The notes: generated by a model from the sequence alone, not told the origin. DNA of 42,619 nucleotides from CAZGCA01 sp964524145 (GCA_964524145.1 CAZGCA010000056.1:1-42619), one strand, 5' to 3'. Counted from the first letter of the stretch, positions 31,603-40,944 are shown. Numbers and translations: made by a program.

Positions 31603-31662
31603 TCGCCCGTGGCAATACCGGGGCGGAGTCCGTGTTTCTTGCGTTTGGAGGCGGTCCAGTAG

Positions 31663-33411
31663 ATGTACGAAGCGTTTTACGGCTTACGCGAAAAACCGTT
31701 CAACCTTACCCCTGATCCACGATTCCTGTTCCTGAGCGACAAGCACAAAGAGGCGTTCGCACACCTGCTCTACGGGATAAAGTACCGGAGCGGGTTCGTC
31801 GAGATAACCGGAGACATAGGCACCGGCAAGACGACCATATGCCGCACCCTTCTGCGCCAGATAGACCCAAAGACAGAAGTGGCGTTCATCTTCAACCCGG
31901 GTCTTTCGGAGATCGAGCTGCTCAAAAGCATCAACGAAGACTTCGGGATCGCATCGAAAGGCACGACAAAGAAAGAGCTGATAGACGAGCTCAACACCTA
32001 CCTGGTAACCCAGCGCAGCAAGGGAAAGAACGCCGTCCTCGTCATAGACGAGGCGCAGAACCTAGCGCCCGAGGTGCTCGAACAGGTTCGTTTGCTCTCG
32101 AACCTCGAGACTGAAACGGAGAAGCTCCTCCAGATAATCCTGCTCGGCCAGCCCGAGCTTCGGGCCTTGCTGTCTCTGCCGGAGCTGCGCCAGCTCGACC
32201 AGAGGATTACCGCTCGGTACCACCTCAAACCGCTCGATGAACGGGAGTCCGTCCAGTACATTGCGCACAGGCTCAAGAAAGCCGGCGCCGGCGACACGAT
32301 CAAGTTTACACGGGGCGCTCTCAAACGCATCTTTGCTTTCTCCGGCGGCACCCCGCGCCTGATAAACGCTGTCTGTGACCGGGCGCTCCTCATCGGCTAC
32401 AACGAAGAAACCAAGCGTATCAACAAGAAGATCATCCAGAAGGCGGAGCGGGAGATACGGGGCGACTTGAAGGTCGGTAAGAAAGCCGGCCCAAGCCGGG
32501 TCTTTCCGGCGCGGCTGGCTCCCTACGCGGCGCTCACGGTTGTGCTCGCGATGGTTGCCGCGTTCGGCTTGGGCACCGGATACATCTACTATACTAGCTA
32601 TCAGGATACGCTTGCAGTCCTCAACCGAGTCGCCGAGGCCGAAAATAGCACGCCTGACCCGGCACCCGTATCCGTGGCGCTCTCCCTTCCCGCTCCTGAA
32701 GAGGCCGTGCCGCTCGACGAGCCTCCCGAGGTACCGAACCCCGAAGCGTTCCTGGAGAAGTTCATGGAACTGGCACGAAACGTCGATCTTCCGGCGGCGC
32801 GTGCGAACGCCGTCGACCGGATGCTTAAGCTGTGGGGTGTCGAGTTGCGCCCGGACGTTGACCCGGCAGTTGACCGGTTTATCGATATGACGTCTCTCCA
32901 CGGCATGCGGTGCAGCCTTGTGCGAGCAAACATCAACATGTTGAAGGCACTGGACTACCCGTTTGTCATGCAGTTGTTCCTGCCGGGGGAGACCCAACCA
33001 CTCTACCTGTCCGTTGCGCGCGTTGTAGATGACAAAGCGATGATATGCCTCGGCGAGGACGAGGTGCAGGAGATGTCTTTCGAGGTGCTCGAGAATTACT
33101 GGTACGGCAAAGCATACATCTTCTGGCGCGATTTCGCCGTCGTCGAGGAACTTTTGGCTCAAGGTCAGCAGGGCAAGTCCGTCGAGTGGGTACAGCAGGC
33201 GCTTCACAATCTCGGCTACTACCGGGGCGAGATGTCCGGCGTTTATGACGACCAAACGCGTGAGGCAGTCAGACAGTTTCAGAGTACTATGAGGCTGGAT
33301 GACGACGGCGTCGTAGGGCCCGAAACTCGGATGGCCATTTACAGCGCCGACCCGCGGTATCCAACACCGTCTCTCAGAGCAGTACAAAGCGAGGTGGTTG
33401 TGACGTCATGA
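31663..33411 (+). CDS. GspA/ExeA-like AAA ATPase with periplasmic peptidoglycan-binding domain
   Basis: A 582-residue protein. The cytoplasmic AAA domain (about 1-270) begins MYEAFYGLREKPFNLTPDP. Walker A is GDIGTGKTT (Lys56), Walker B is AVLVIDEAQ (about 123-131) and the arginine-rich sensor region reads LRQLDQRITARYHL. A membrane helix (about 286-312) leads to a periplasmic part ending in a peptidoglycan-binding type 1 domain (about 503-570, VQQALHNLGYYRGEMSGVYD). ExeA with ExeB helps insert the type II secretin through the wall in Aeromonas. The length and order of domains match ExeA. ggagg lies eleven bases before the ATG. It overlaps the gspB-like gene by four bases. Confidence 0.9.
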   Translation: MYEAFYGLREKPFNLTPDPRFLFLSDKHKEAFAHLLYGIKYRSGFVEITGDIGTGKTTICRTLLRQIDPKTEVAFIFNPGLSEIELLKSINEDFGIASKGTTKKELIDELNTYLVTQRSKGKNAVLVIDEAQNLAPEVLEQVRLLSNLETETEKLLQIILLGQPELRALLSLPELRQLDQRITARYHLKPLDERESVQYIAHRLKKAGAGDTIKFTRGALKRIFAFSGGTPRLINAVCDRALLIGYNEETKRINKKIIQKAEREIRGDLKVGKKAGPSRVFPARLAPYAALTVVLAMVAAFGLGTGYIYYTSYQDTLAVLNRVAEAENSTPDPAPVSVALSLPAPEEAVPLDEPPEVPNPEAFLEKFMELARNVDLPAARANAVDRMLKLWGVELRPDVDPAVDRFIDMTSLHGMRCSLVRANINMLKALDYPFVMQLFLPGETQPLYLSVARVVDDKAMICLGEDEVQEMSFEVLENYWYGKAYIFWRDFAVVEELLAQGQQGKSVEWVQQALHNLGYYRGEMSGVYDDQTREAVRQFQSTMRLDDDGVVGPETRMAIYSADPRYPTPSLRAVQSEVVVTS

Positions 33412-34256
33412 GTTCCATTCTTGATGCACTGAAGAAAATCCAGTCGCGACAACAGGAGATTGACCTCAACGAGGAGCCCGATATCGAGACCGCCGAGAAG
33501 CTGGTCGTCGATGAGGACAAACCCGCCCGCAGCATCACGTTGGACTTGACGCCCAAGCTGATCGCGCTCTGCGCCGTCTGCGTTGTCGCCTTGGCCGCTC
33601 TTTCGGGCGGCCTTGTGTATCTCCTCGGCGCGAAACGAGAGAGTCCGGTTGGCCAGGCGCCCGTTCATGCACCGGTTGTTGCGTCGCCGGAGCAAACATC
33701 GCCCACGAGCGACCCTGCGTCACGCTCCATACCAACCACCGCACCGGCAGAGGTCGCCACTATCGAACAGTCGACCGTGCCTGCTGTTGCCGTGGTGGAG
33801 CCTGCTGCGCCGTCCGTCCCACAAGACGCCGCACGTGAAGAGGTTACACCCCGGGCCGCTGCGCAACCCGAACCGCCCGTGCCTCTTAAAGAGGTCGTGG
33901 TTCCTCCGGCTGTGCCGGTTGCTTTGACCGAGCCCGAGCCAGCATCCCCGCCGCCCGATACAGGAATCCAAGAACGACCGCTCGCACCCGCTCCGGAGCC
34001 TCCGGCCGCTGTGCAGCCCCCGGCAGAAGCCGTCGCGACCGCACAGGTTGATCAGCCGCCGCCCGGATTGCCCAAGCTGACGATCAACATGCTGAAATCG
34101 GCTACGCCCGCCAACCCGGTTCCGTCTGCAGTGGTTAACCTGACACCTGTCAGGGTCGGGGACGTTGTGGAGGGTGCGCGTGTCGTCGAAATCAGGGACA
34201 TGGAGAAGGTCGTAGTCTTCGAATACCAAGGCTACCAGTTCAACGTGAAATTCTGA
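33408..34256 (+). CDS. GspB/ExeB-like type II secretion protein
   Basis: A 282-residue bitopic protein. MSSILDALKKIQSRQQ is the characteristic GspB start. A membrane helix (about 51-73) is followed by a long low-complexity Pro/Ala/Glu linker (about 80-222) and a C-terminal GspB-type beta domain (about 224-282, PLPKLTIN-like start, GDVVEGARVVEI, YQGYQFNVKF). It is thought to span the periplasm and work with GspA in secretin assembly. Start and stop overlap (ATGA) with the gspA-like gene. No secretin or other gsp core genes are in the window apart from the prepilin-like gene at 17317. Confidence 0.85.
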   Translation: MSSILDALKKIQSRQQEIDLNEEPDIETAEKLVVDEDKPARSITLDLTPKLIALCAVCVVALAALSGGLVYLLGAKRESPVGQAPVHAPVVASPEQTSPTSDPASRSIPTTAPAEVATIEQSTVPAVAVVEPAAPSVPQDAAREEVTPRAAAQPEPPVPLKEVVVPPAVPVALTEPEPASPPPDTGIQERPLAPAPEPPAAVQPPAEAVATAQVDQPPPGLPKLTINMLKSATPANPVPSAVVNLTPVRVGDVVEGARVVEIRDMEKVVVFEYQGYQFNVKF

Positions 34257-34321
34257 CCGGCCGGTTTCGTCAGCGCAATAATGAGCAGGATGGGCCGCGC
34301 CCGGCTCAATCGCAACGACGG

Positions 34322-36127
34322 TTACGTGGTCTCTGTTTCCTCGGGCTCTGGCGGTTTCAGCAATTCCCGGTTTATGGTTATCCTCGCTCTGCTCCGAAGA
34401 TACTCGAGCCAATCGCGCGTTATATCGACCTGTTTGGTACGCAGCATCGACTCCTTCAGCTCTTCCTTCTCCTCGTCAAACTTCTTCCAATCCACAGGAA
34501 TGTGCTCGACCACTTCGAAGAGGTACGGACGATCGTTCACCAGGATCGGGCCGGCCAGTTTGCCGGGCGCTAGCGCGAACGCCAGCTCGCTCAGCTCTTC
34601 GCTCCTGCCAACACCGGGTACGGACGCCTCACGCGCAAATTCCGTGGATTCCTTAACCTTGTCGCCGTAACTCTCGTCAATCCCCGCAAGATCGTCGAGC
34701 CGTTCGACCTGCTTGGCCAGCTTCTCAACCTTTGCCGCACCCAGCTCGTTGGCCTTCTCCCGCGTGATAGTGGTCTTGATCCGTTCCTCGACCTCTTCAA
34801 AAGGCGATATCGCCGAGTCGCGTTTCTCAACAACCTCGATGATGAAGTAGTTGCGCTGGATCTCGACCGGTCCCGCCACAGCTCCTTCGTCGAGCGAGAA
34901 CGCTGCCGCCACGAATTCCTCTGCCATCCCTACATCCCTCAGGAATCGTGTCCTCTCGTCGAACCTGTCCGTCTCCTTGACCTCGATCGACATCTCTGCG
35001 GCAGTCGCGTCCAGACCCTTCTCCCGGGCGCTCTCCGCGAGAGATTCCGCCGTGGCCGCAATCTTTTCGAGCGTCTCGTCGCTCGCCTCTGTCCTCAGCA
35101 AAATGTGGCGGGCCTTGACTTGGACTTCGTCATCCTCGGTCTTCTTGTCTTCGACCTTTATGATGTGGTATCCGTACGTCGTCTTGACCGGTTCCGAAAC
35201 AGTGCCGGGCTCGAGACCGAACGCCGCCTCTTCGAACTCCTTCACCATGCGGCCTTTCGTGAACCATCCCAGGTCCCCCCCCTTGTCCTTCGAGCCGGGA
35301 TCTTCCGAGAACTCCGTCGCGAGTTCGCCGAAGTCCGCGCCGCCGACTATCTTGTCGCGAACCTCTTGCGCCTTCGCAAGAACAGACTCTTCGTCCTTCT
35401 CGGACGGTTTGATCTCGATCTTCGCATACTTCGCTTTCACCTGGTCCGGATGTCTGAATTCCTCTTTGTGATCGTCGTAGTAGGTCCCGGCGTCTTCGTC
35501 GGTCACCTCGACCTGGTCTTGGAAGTCCGCGCCACGCAACGTGAAATACTTTATCTTGACCTTCTCGTTATCCGACGCATACCGCTGGCGCAACTCCTGC
35601 TCGGTCACCTTGGCGGCTGCTGTCACAGACCCGAGAACACGCTGCGAGGCAATCTGGTCTTTCATTGAGGCGTAGAGTGCCGCCCAGTTTACCGGACTGT
35701 TAATGAAGGCGTTCCATGCAGCCGCGTCAAACCTGCCGTCCTTCTGGAATCGGGGAAAACTCTTGAGCTGTTGCTCGACCGCGTTGTCGCTTACGGGCAC
35801 CTTCAGCCGGCGGATCTCCTGGAGCGTCAACAGTTCGTCGATTATCGAGTCCAGCACCTGATCTTCAACACCCAGCATCTCGAGGATCGACTCGTCAAGG
35901 TTTTGCCCGTACTGACTCCGTAACTGTTCCAGGCGCATCGCATATCCTCGACGGAACACGCGCAACGGCACTTTCTCCTTATTGACGATGATCAGCGCCT
36001 CCTCCTCCGGGTTCTTTTCTCCGGTGCCACGCCCGAAAAACCCGCCCCACATCACGAAGCTCGGTATGATGACTATCGCCACACCGATGAGTATCTTCTT
36101 GTAATGTTTCCGCAACGACGTCATCAT
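34322..36127 (-). CDS. PpiD/SurA-like periplasmic peptidyl-prolyl isomerase
   Basis: A 601-residue membrane-anchored foldase. A short cytoplasmic N terminus and one helix (about 12-30, ILIGVAIVIIPSFVMWGGFF) precede the SurA_N-type chaperone domain (about 45-200). A parvulin domain follows (about 228-335) with the signature GADFGELATEFSEDPGS, GGDLGWF and YGYHIIKVE. Two further degenerate parvulin-like repeats lie at about 340-455 and 500-565. It should help newly exported proteins fold at the periplasmic face of the inner membrane. ggaggg lies nine bases before the ATG. It follows the PBP1A gene after 36 bases on the same strand, so they probably form one operon. Confidence 0.9.
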   Translation of the reverse strand: MMTSLRKHYKKILIGVAIVIIPSFVMWGGFFGRGTGEKNPEEEALIIVNKEKVPLRVFRRGYAMRLEQLRSQYGQNLDESILEMLGVEDQVLDSIIDELLTLQEIRRLKVPVSDNAVEQQLKSFPRFQKDGRFDAAAWNAFINSPVNWAALYASMKDQIASQRVLGSVTAAAKVTEQELRQRYASDNEKVKIKYFTLRGADFQDQVEVTDEDAGTYYDDHKEEFRHPDQVKAKYAKIEIKPSEKDEESVLAKAQEVRDKIVGGADFGELATEFSEDPGSKDKGGDLGWFTKGRMVKEFEEAAFGLEPGTVSEPVKTTYGYHIIKVEDKKTEDDEVQVKARHILLRTEASDETLEKIAATAESLAESAREKGLDATAAEMSIEVKETDRFDERTRFLRDVGMAEEFVAAAFSLDEGAVAGPVEIQRNYFIIEVVEKRDSAISPFEEVEERIKTTITREKANELGAAKVEKLAKQVERLDDLAGIDESYGDKVKESTEFAREASVPGVGRSEELSELAFALAPGKLAGPILVNDRPYLFEVVEHIPVDWKKFDEEKEELKESMLRTKQVDITRDWLEYLRSRARITINRELLKPPEPEETETT

Positions 36128-36163
36128 TGTGAGCGGCCCTCCGCAAGACAGATCATTCGATTT

Positions 36164-38260
36164 CTAGATAGGTACAAGATAGTAAACCTCCCTGTCGCCG
36201 GCACGCGGTACCCGGCGACGCCATCTCGATTCCGAGATACCTGCCGGTTCTGTCCCTTTCACAAACGCCTGGACTATCGTATCCTGCTCCTTGTAACCGG
36301 CGGGCACTCTCAACCCTGATTCCTGGTCGACACGCACAAGACCAACCGTGTCCGGCTTCTCAAAATCCCGCTCTGGGATTTCCGACAACGCTCCCTTCAT
36401 AAACTCAGTCCATATCGGGCACGCCAGCCAGCCTCCCGTCATACCGTGCGCAATCTTGTCACGGCCAAGAAACTTATTGTCGTCAAACCCGCACCAGACG
36501 CTGCACACCAGATCGGGTGTATAGCCCGTGAACCACGCATCCTTAAATTTGTCCGTGGTACCCGTCTTTCCCGCCGCCGGTCGGCCAAGGTCCTGAGCGT
36601 TCTTCCCGGTTCCACGTTCGATAACGCCTCTCATCATATGCGTCAGTACGTATGCCGTCTCCTCCGAGACAACGATACGATGTCGCTGCTGGCATTGCTC
36701 GAGCACCAGGCCGTCGGGGTCCGTCACCTTGGTTATCATGATCGGCTCCGACGAAACCCCGCCGTTTGCAAAGCTGCCGTACGCAGAGGCCATCTCGATC
36801 ACCTTCACGCCCGATGCGCCCAGTGCCAGCGCCAGGTTGTGGTCGAGCTTCTGCTTTATTCCCGCCTTGCGGACCACACCTATTGTCCGGCCTATACCGA
36901 CCGTCCGGAGCAGCTTGACGGCCGAGACGTTAAGCGACTCTTCAAGCGCTGTTTGCAGCGTCACCTCGCCGAAAAACCCCTCCTTCTCGTAGTTTTCGGG
37001 CTCCCACCGTTTCCGCTCGCCCGTCACCGGGTCCGGCGGGTTGATGAACAGGATTGGCGCGTCGAAAATGATGTCCGACGGCGTGTACCCCCTCTCGAGC
37101 GCCGTCGCCCAGACAAACGGCTTGAAAGAGGAACCGGGCTGCCGCACGGCCTGTGTCGCACGGTTGAACTCGCTTTCGGAGAAGTCCCTCCCTCCGACCA
37201 TTGCCCGCACGTAGCCCGTCTCGGGATCGAGCGCTACAAGCGCGATCTGCAGGTCTTGCGGATCGCCAACCCTCTGGCTCGTCGTCTCGCGCCTGTTCTC
37301 CACGTACCACGTGTAACCGTTGCTCACCGCCTCTTCCGCGGCCTTCTGCATCCTCGTGTCCAGTGTCGTTTTGACCGTCAGGCCGCCCCTGTAGAGCCTG
37401 TCATACCCGTGCGTGGCCAGCAGTTGACGGCGGACCTCCTCGACGAAGTACGGCGCTATCTTCTCCTTTCGTTCCAGAGCCTCTCCCAGAACGATCGGCT
37501 GGCTCACTGCTTCCTCGTACTGCTCGCGAGTAATGTAGTTGTTCTCGAGCATCGCTCCCAGCACGATGTTGCGACGGGTCCGTGATTTCTCCGGGTTTAG
37601 TTTGGGGTTGTATCTGGTGGGTGCCTGCGGTATCCCCGCAAGGGTGGCGCATTCGGCCAGCGTGAGATCGTTCACCGGCTTGCCGAAGTATGTTCGCGCG
37701 CCTTCTCCCACGCCGTATGCGCTCCCGAGCAACACCTGGTTCAGATACATCTCGAGTATCTCGTCCTTGGTGAACTTCTTCTCTATCTGCAACGCAACAA
37801 ACAACTCGCGAAGCTTGCGACGGTACGTGCGCGCCGTCGACACGCCCAGGTCCAGGTTGCGAGGCAACTGCTGGGTTATCGTGCTGGCGCCGCCCGTGAT
37901 TCTGCCTGCTTGCAGGTTGTCCACCGCTTTCTTCACAATACGTGTCGGCCTGAACCCCCAATGCTCGTAGAACAGGTGGTCCTCGATCGCCAGATATGCC
38001 AGCTTCAACTCATCGGGCACTTCGTCAATCGAGACCAGAATCCTTTTCTGGATCCCGAAGTCCGCCAGCAGCACGCCATCACTCGAGTAAATGCGCGTGC
38101 TCAGGCTCGGGCGGTACTTGTCCAGCTCGGCTATCTGGGGACTTTCGCGCACCAGGCCCGCAACAACGCCTGCGCTCGACCCGGCCAAAATCGCCAAAAT
38201 GATCGCAAACGCCCACGTTGCCTTGCCGCCGAGAAAGTTCGATTTCTTGTTACGTCCCAT
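36164..38260 (-). CDS. Penicillin-binding protein 1A (bifunctional transglycosylase/transpeptidase)
   Basis: A 698-residue class A PBP. A cytoplasmic tail and membrane helix (about 15-38) precede the GT51 transglycosylase with AIEDHLFYEHWG and GGASTITQQL. The transpeptidase has Ser377 in GSSFKPF, the SLN motif in EESLNVSAVKLL and KTG in AAGKTGTTDKF. It polymerises lipid II and crosslinks peptidoglycan on the outer face of the inner membrane. The track-length frame could begin at a TTG (38278), but the ATG at 38260 is preferred. A readable promoter lies just upstream. The ppiD-like gene follows. Confidence 0.93.
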   Translation of the reverse strand: MGRNKKSNFLGGKATWAFAIILAILAGSSAGVVAGLVRESPQIAELDKYRPSLSTRIYSSDGVLLADFGIQKRILVSIDEVPDELKLAYLAIEDHLFYEHWGFRPTRIVKKAVDNLQAGRITGGASTITQQLPRNLDLGVSTARTYRRKLRELFVALQIEKKFTKDEILEMYLNQVLLGSAYGVGEGARTYFGKPVNDLTLAECATLAGIPQAPTRYNPKLNPEKSRTRRNIVLGAMLENNYITREQYEEAVSQPIVLGEALERKEKIAPYFVEEVRRQLLATHGYDRLYRGGLTVKTTLDTRMQKAAEEAVSNGYTWYVENRRETTSQRVGDPQDLQIALVALDPETGYVRAMVGGRDFSESEFNRATQAVRQPGSSFKPFVWATALERGYTPSDIIFDAPILFINPPDPVTGERKRWEPENYEKEGFFGEVTLQTALEESLNVSAVKLLRTVGIGRTIGVVRKAGIKQKLDHNLALALGASGVKVIEMASAYGSFANGGVSSEPIMITKVTDPDGLVLEQCQQRHRIVVSEETAYVLTHMMRGVIERGTGKNAQDLGRPAAGKTGTTDKFKDAWFTGYTPDLVCSVWCGFDDNKFLGRDKIAHGMTGGWLACPIWTEFMKGALSEIPERDFEKPDTVGLVRVDQESGLRVPAGYKEQDTIVQAFVKGTEPAGISESRWRRRVPRAGDREVYYLVPI

Positions 38261-38297
38261 GCTTACACCATTCTGCAATCGTTATCCGGGTACACAT

Positions 38298-38327
38298 ATT
38301 CTACCACCACAGTTGGTTCGGTTGCAA
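38298..38327 (-). promoter_or_regulatory. Promoter of the PBP1A-ppiD operon
   Basis: On the minus strand TTGCAA (38322-38327) and TAGAAT (38298-38303) are separated by 18 bases. The start site would lie about 30 bases before the ATG at 38260. Confidence 0.55.
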
Positions 38328-38365
38328 TTGACCGGCCTCGTTGCATCACCCCCGGATGGTCGCGG

Positions 38366-39442
38366 TCAGGCCTGCGAGCCAATGATGCCGCCGCCAACGA
38401 CAACCTCGCCTGCGTAAAAGACCGCTGATTGGCCCGGTGTCATGGCGCGTTGCGGGGCGTCGAACCGGACCAGCACCCTCCCCGTTTCCTGCGGCACAAC
38501 TGTCGCCGGAGCTGCCTCGTGGCGGTACCGTATCTTGACATCCGCACGGAGTTCCTGATCGGGCGAACTGAACGCGATCCAGTTAACATCACGCACCCGG
38601 CAGGAATCGGAGAACACGTCCTCAGCCTGACCCACAACCAGACTGTTGCTCTCAAGGTCCAGGCTCACCACGTACAGCGGCTCGCGTGCGGCGATCCCAA
38701 GCCCTTTCCGCTGCCCGACAGTATAGAAAGGCAGCCCGGTATGCTCTCCGAGTTTCCGTCCGGAGCGGTCGACGATCGGGCCCGGTTTGATAGCATCCGG
38801 ATACCTGGCGCGAAGAAACGCTCTGTAGTCATCTCCCGGCACAAAACATATCTCCTGGCTCTCGGCCTTCCCTGCCGTTGGCAGGCCCAGCTGTCTCGCC
38901 AGCGAGCGCGTCTCCGTCTTTGTCATCCCGCCGACCGGGAACAACGCACGGCCCAGCTGTTCCTGGCTCAGCCGGTACAGGGCGTAGCTCTGGTCCTTCA
39001 GCGGATCGAACCCTTTCACGAGCAGCCACCGCTCCCTGCCCTCGTCAAGTCTCACCTGTGCATGATGGCCTGTCGCGACGGTTTCGGCACCCAGCTTCTG
39101 CGCTTCCTGCAACAGCCGCCCGAACTTTATCGTCGGGTTGCAGAAGACGCACGGGTTGGGTGTCTCACCCTTCAAATACGCCTGACAGAACGGTTCGATG
39201 ACGAATTCCTCGAACTCCTCGCCGCAGTCCAGGACATGATGGTCGAACGAACACTGTTCCGCGACCGCACGCGCACCTTCAACTGACGCCGATGCGCGAG
39301 ACTGCAACTCCTCACCGTCGCGCTCGCCGAACAGGTTCAGAGTGACACCTACGACCTCGTACCCTTCATCCGAGAGGATGGCGGCGGCAACGGAACTGTC
39401 CACGCCGCCGCTCATGGCGACGACTACTCTGGAGTTGCTCAT
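38366..39442 (-). CDS. mnmA: tRNA-specific 2-thiouridylase
   Basis: A 358-residue protein of normal MnmA length. It adds sulfur to the wobble uridine of tRNA-Lys, -Glu and -Gln, using ATP and a sulfur relay, in the cytoplasm. The PP-loop is VAMSGGVDSSVAAA; the catalytic Cys pair lies in NPCVFCNPTIKF and EICFVPGDDY, and TGHHAQV and KDQSYALYRL are family motifs. The start codon has no clear ribosome-binding site. It lies 18 bases after the bactofilin gene on the same strand and is probably co-transcribed. Two of its expected substrates, tRNA-Lys(TTT) and tRNA-Glu(TTC), are encoded at 16957-17134. Confidence 0.96.
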   Translation of the reverse strand: MSNSRVVVAMSGGVDSSVAAAILSDEGYEVVGVTLNLFGERDGEELQSRASASVEGARAVAEQCSFDHHVLDCGEEFEEFVIEPFCQAYLKGETPNPCVFCNPTIKFGRLLQEAQKLGAETVATGHHAQVRLDEGRERWLLVKGFDPLKDQSYALYRLSQEQLGRALFPVGGMTKTETRSLARQLGLPTAGKAESQEICFVPGDDYRAFLRARYPDAIKPGPIVDRSGRKLGEHTGLPFYTVGQRKGLGIAAREPLYVVSLDLESNSLVVGQAEDVFSDSCRVRDVNWIAFSSPDQELRADVKIRYRHEAAPATVVPQETGRVLVRFDAPQRAMTPGQSAVFYAGEVVVGGGIIGSQA

Positions 39443-39460
39443 ACAAGGGTGGGCTGGTTG

Positions 39461-39859
39461 TTACAACGTTTCGGGTTCGGGCTGCTGATCGACGGCTGGT
39501 TCCTGCGACCGCATCACACACCGGCCCTCGAAGACGAACCCCTCTTCCATCGCCGTCCCGGCTGGCGGCGCGACAACGTCACCGAACAGGCGGCCCGTTG
39601 AGAGGACCTCGAGCTTCCTCGCCGCGTTGATGTTGCCGTGAACCTCGCCTGCGATGGTCACCTCAGCTGCTTCGATGTCCGCCTGCACCGACCCCGTCTC
39701 CCCGACCATGACCGCACCGTTGCAGGTTATGCTGCCCTCGACTTCGCCGTCGATACGCAAGAATCCTGCGCACCGTATCGTACCCGACAGGTACGACCCT
39801 TCGGCCAGAACCGTGTTGACCGAGTTGCTCGAGAACTTCGGTTTCTTCGATCTTACCAT
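39461..39859 (-). CDS. Bactofilin
   Basis: A 132-residue bactofilin (formerly DUF583). The central beta-helix repeats read GSYLSGTIRCAG, RIDGEVEGSITCNG, ETGSVQADIEAAE and AGEVHGNINAA, each about 18 residues. Basic and Pro/Glu-rich ends flank them. Bactofilins polymerise into membrane-associated filaments that place wall enzymes. The ATG at 39859 has gagg six bases before it; the upstream GTG (39871) is an alternative. It follows the M23 peptidase gene at 47 bases. That pairing is known in organisms where bactofilin guides the peptidase. Confidence 0.92.
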   Translation of the reverse strand: MVRSKKPKFSSNSVNTVLAEGSYLSGTIRCAGFLRIDGEVEGSITCNGAVMVGETGSVQADIEAAEVTIAGEVHGNINAARKLEVLSTGRLFGDVVAPPAGTAMEEGFVFEGRCVMRSQEPAVDQQPEPETL

Positions 39860-39906
39860 GGTACCCCTCACCGCCTCCTTGGTCCGACAGGGCCGAGGAA
39901 CGCGCT

Positions 39907-40878
39907 TCAGTTTATCATGTACTTGTACGGATTTACGGTCTTGCCGTTCAGGTACACCTCGTAGTGGACATGGGCGCCTGTTGTCCGGCCTTTGTTACCC
40001 TCGAGCGCGATCGGGTCGCCGCGCTTCACCCGGTCGCCTTTCTTCACGAGCAGCTTGTGGTTATGCGCGTATCGGGTCTTGAAACCGAACCCGTGGTCTA
40101 TCGACACAACATAGCCAAGCCCGCTATCCCAGCCGGCGGACGACACCACGCCGTCCGCGGTAGCTACAACCTCCGTCTTCCAGGGCCCTACAACATCCGT
40201 GCCCGAATGGAACGTTCGTCTCCCGCTCAACGGATCCTTGCGGTACCCGTACCCTGACGAAATCCACGCGTTCTCCGGATCGACAGGCCATATCGACGGC
40301 GTTGCAGCAAGCCGCACCTGCTCTGTCTCCATGACGTCCAGTATCTCTGCGAACGCTTGTTCCCGTGCAAGAAACTCCAGCTTCAGTTCAGAAGGTTCGA
40401 GAAACTCGTATGAAATCGGCCCGATCGGGATATCTTCCTCAACCACTTCCTCTGAATCGTCAACCCCGGGACCGCCCTGGGCTGCCGTGCCATCCTCCTC
40501 GGAGGATACCGGCCGTCGGCCCAACCCCGTCATTGCCCGCAACTTGTCCTCAAACTCCGTCAGCCGCGCCATATCGTTATTCATCTCGCCCAGCTCGTCA
40601 CGCAATTGCTGGTACGCTGCCTCCTTCTCGTTCAGCGCCTCAGTCACTTCAGCGTTCGACCGGCGCAGCTCGCGCGCTTCCTCGCGTTTCGCTGACAGCA
40701 GCCCGTACTCAAAAGCGAGATACCCCAGCGTGCACCCCAGCACAGCGAAAAAGACGACCACCGCACGCACCTGCCGCCGCGTAACCCTGAAGTTACGAAC
40801 CTTGCCCAGTCGCCCGGGCAAGAGCACTAAACGCCACTCGTCTTTCTTCTTCTTCTTATTGTTCTTCTCAGCAGACAC
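39907..40878 (-). CDS. Membrane-anchored M23 peptidoglycan endopeptidase (LytM type)
   Basis: A 323-residue protein. A Lys-rich cytoplasmic tail (about 1-36) precedes one membrane helix (about 38-60), a periplasmic coiled coil (about 62-115), a linker and an M23 LytM domain (about 205-318). Zinc ligands are visible in FHSGTDV (His, Asp) and AHVHYEV (last His); YAHNHKLLVKKGDRVKRGDPI is the usual core. It should cut peptide crosslinks in the wall. The bitopic form with a basic cytoplasmic tail is like that of M23 enzymes tied to bactofilins. The start is given as GTG 40878, but agggag is too distant (about 13-15 bases). A CTG six bases upstream has better spacing. Confidence 0.9.
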   Translation of the reverse strand: MSAEKNNKKKKKDEWRLVLLPGRLGKVRNFRVTRRQVRAVVVFFAVLGCTLGYLAFEYGLLSAKREEARELRRSNAEVTEALNEKEAAYQQLRDELGEMNNDMARLTEFEDKLRAMTGLGRRPVSSEEDGTAAQGGPGVDDSEEVVEEDIPIGPISYEFLEPSELKLEFLAREQAFAEILDVMETEQVRLAATPSIWPVDPENAWISSGYGYRKDPLSGRRTFHSGTDVVGPWKTEVVATADGVVSSAGWDSGLGYVVSIDHGFGFKTRYAHNHKLLVKKGDRVKRGDPIALEGNKGRTTGAHVHYEVYLNGKTVNPYKYMIN

Positions 40879-40914
40879 AGTCAGTGACTATCTCCCTTTT
40901 CGATGCGTCATACT

Positions 40915-40944
40915 ATTCTGCCACAAACATGGCCTATCCGTCAA
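40915..40944 (-). promoter_or_regulatory. Possible promoter of the M23-bactofilin-mnmA operon
   Basis: On the minus strand TTGACG (40939-40944) and CAGAAT (40915-40920) are separated by 18 bases. The leader is about 30 bases. Confidence 0.42.

Noticed and set aside
32062..33387. 441-codon minus-strand open frame
   Set aside because: Antisense to the GspA-like gene, which has clear Walker motifs; this is codon-bias shadowing.
36446..37585. 379-codon plus-strand open frame
   Set aside because: Antisense to PBP1A with its full set of catalytic motifs.
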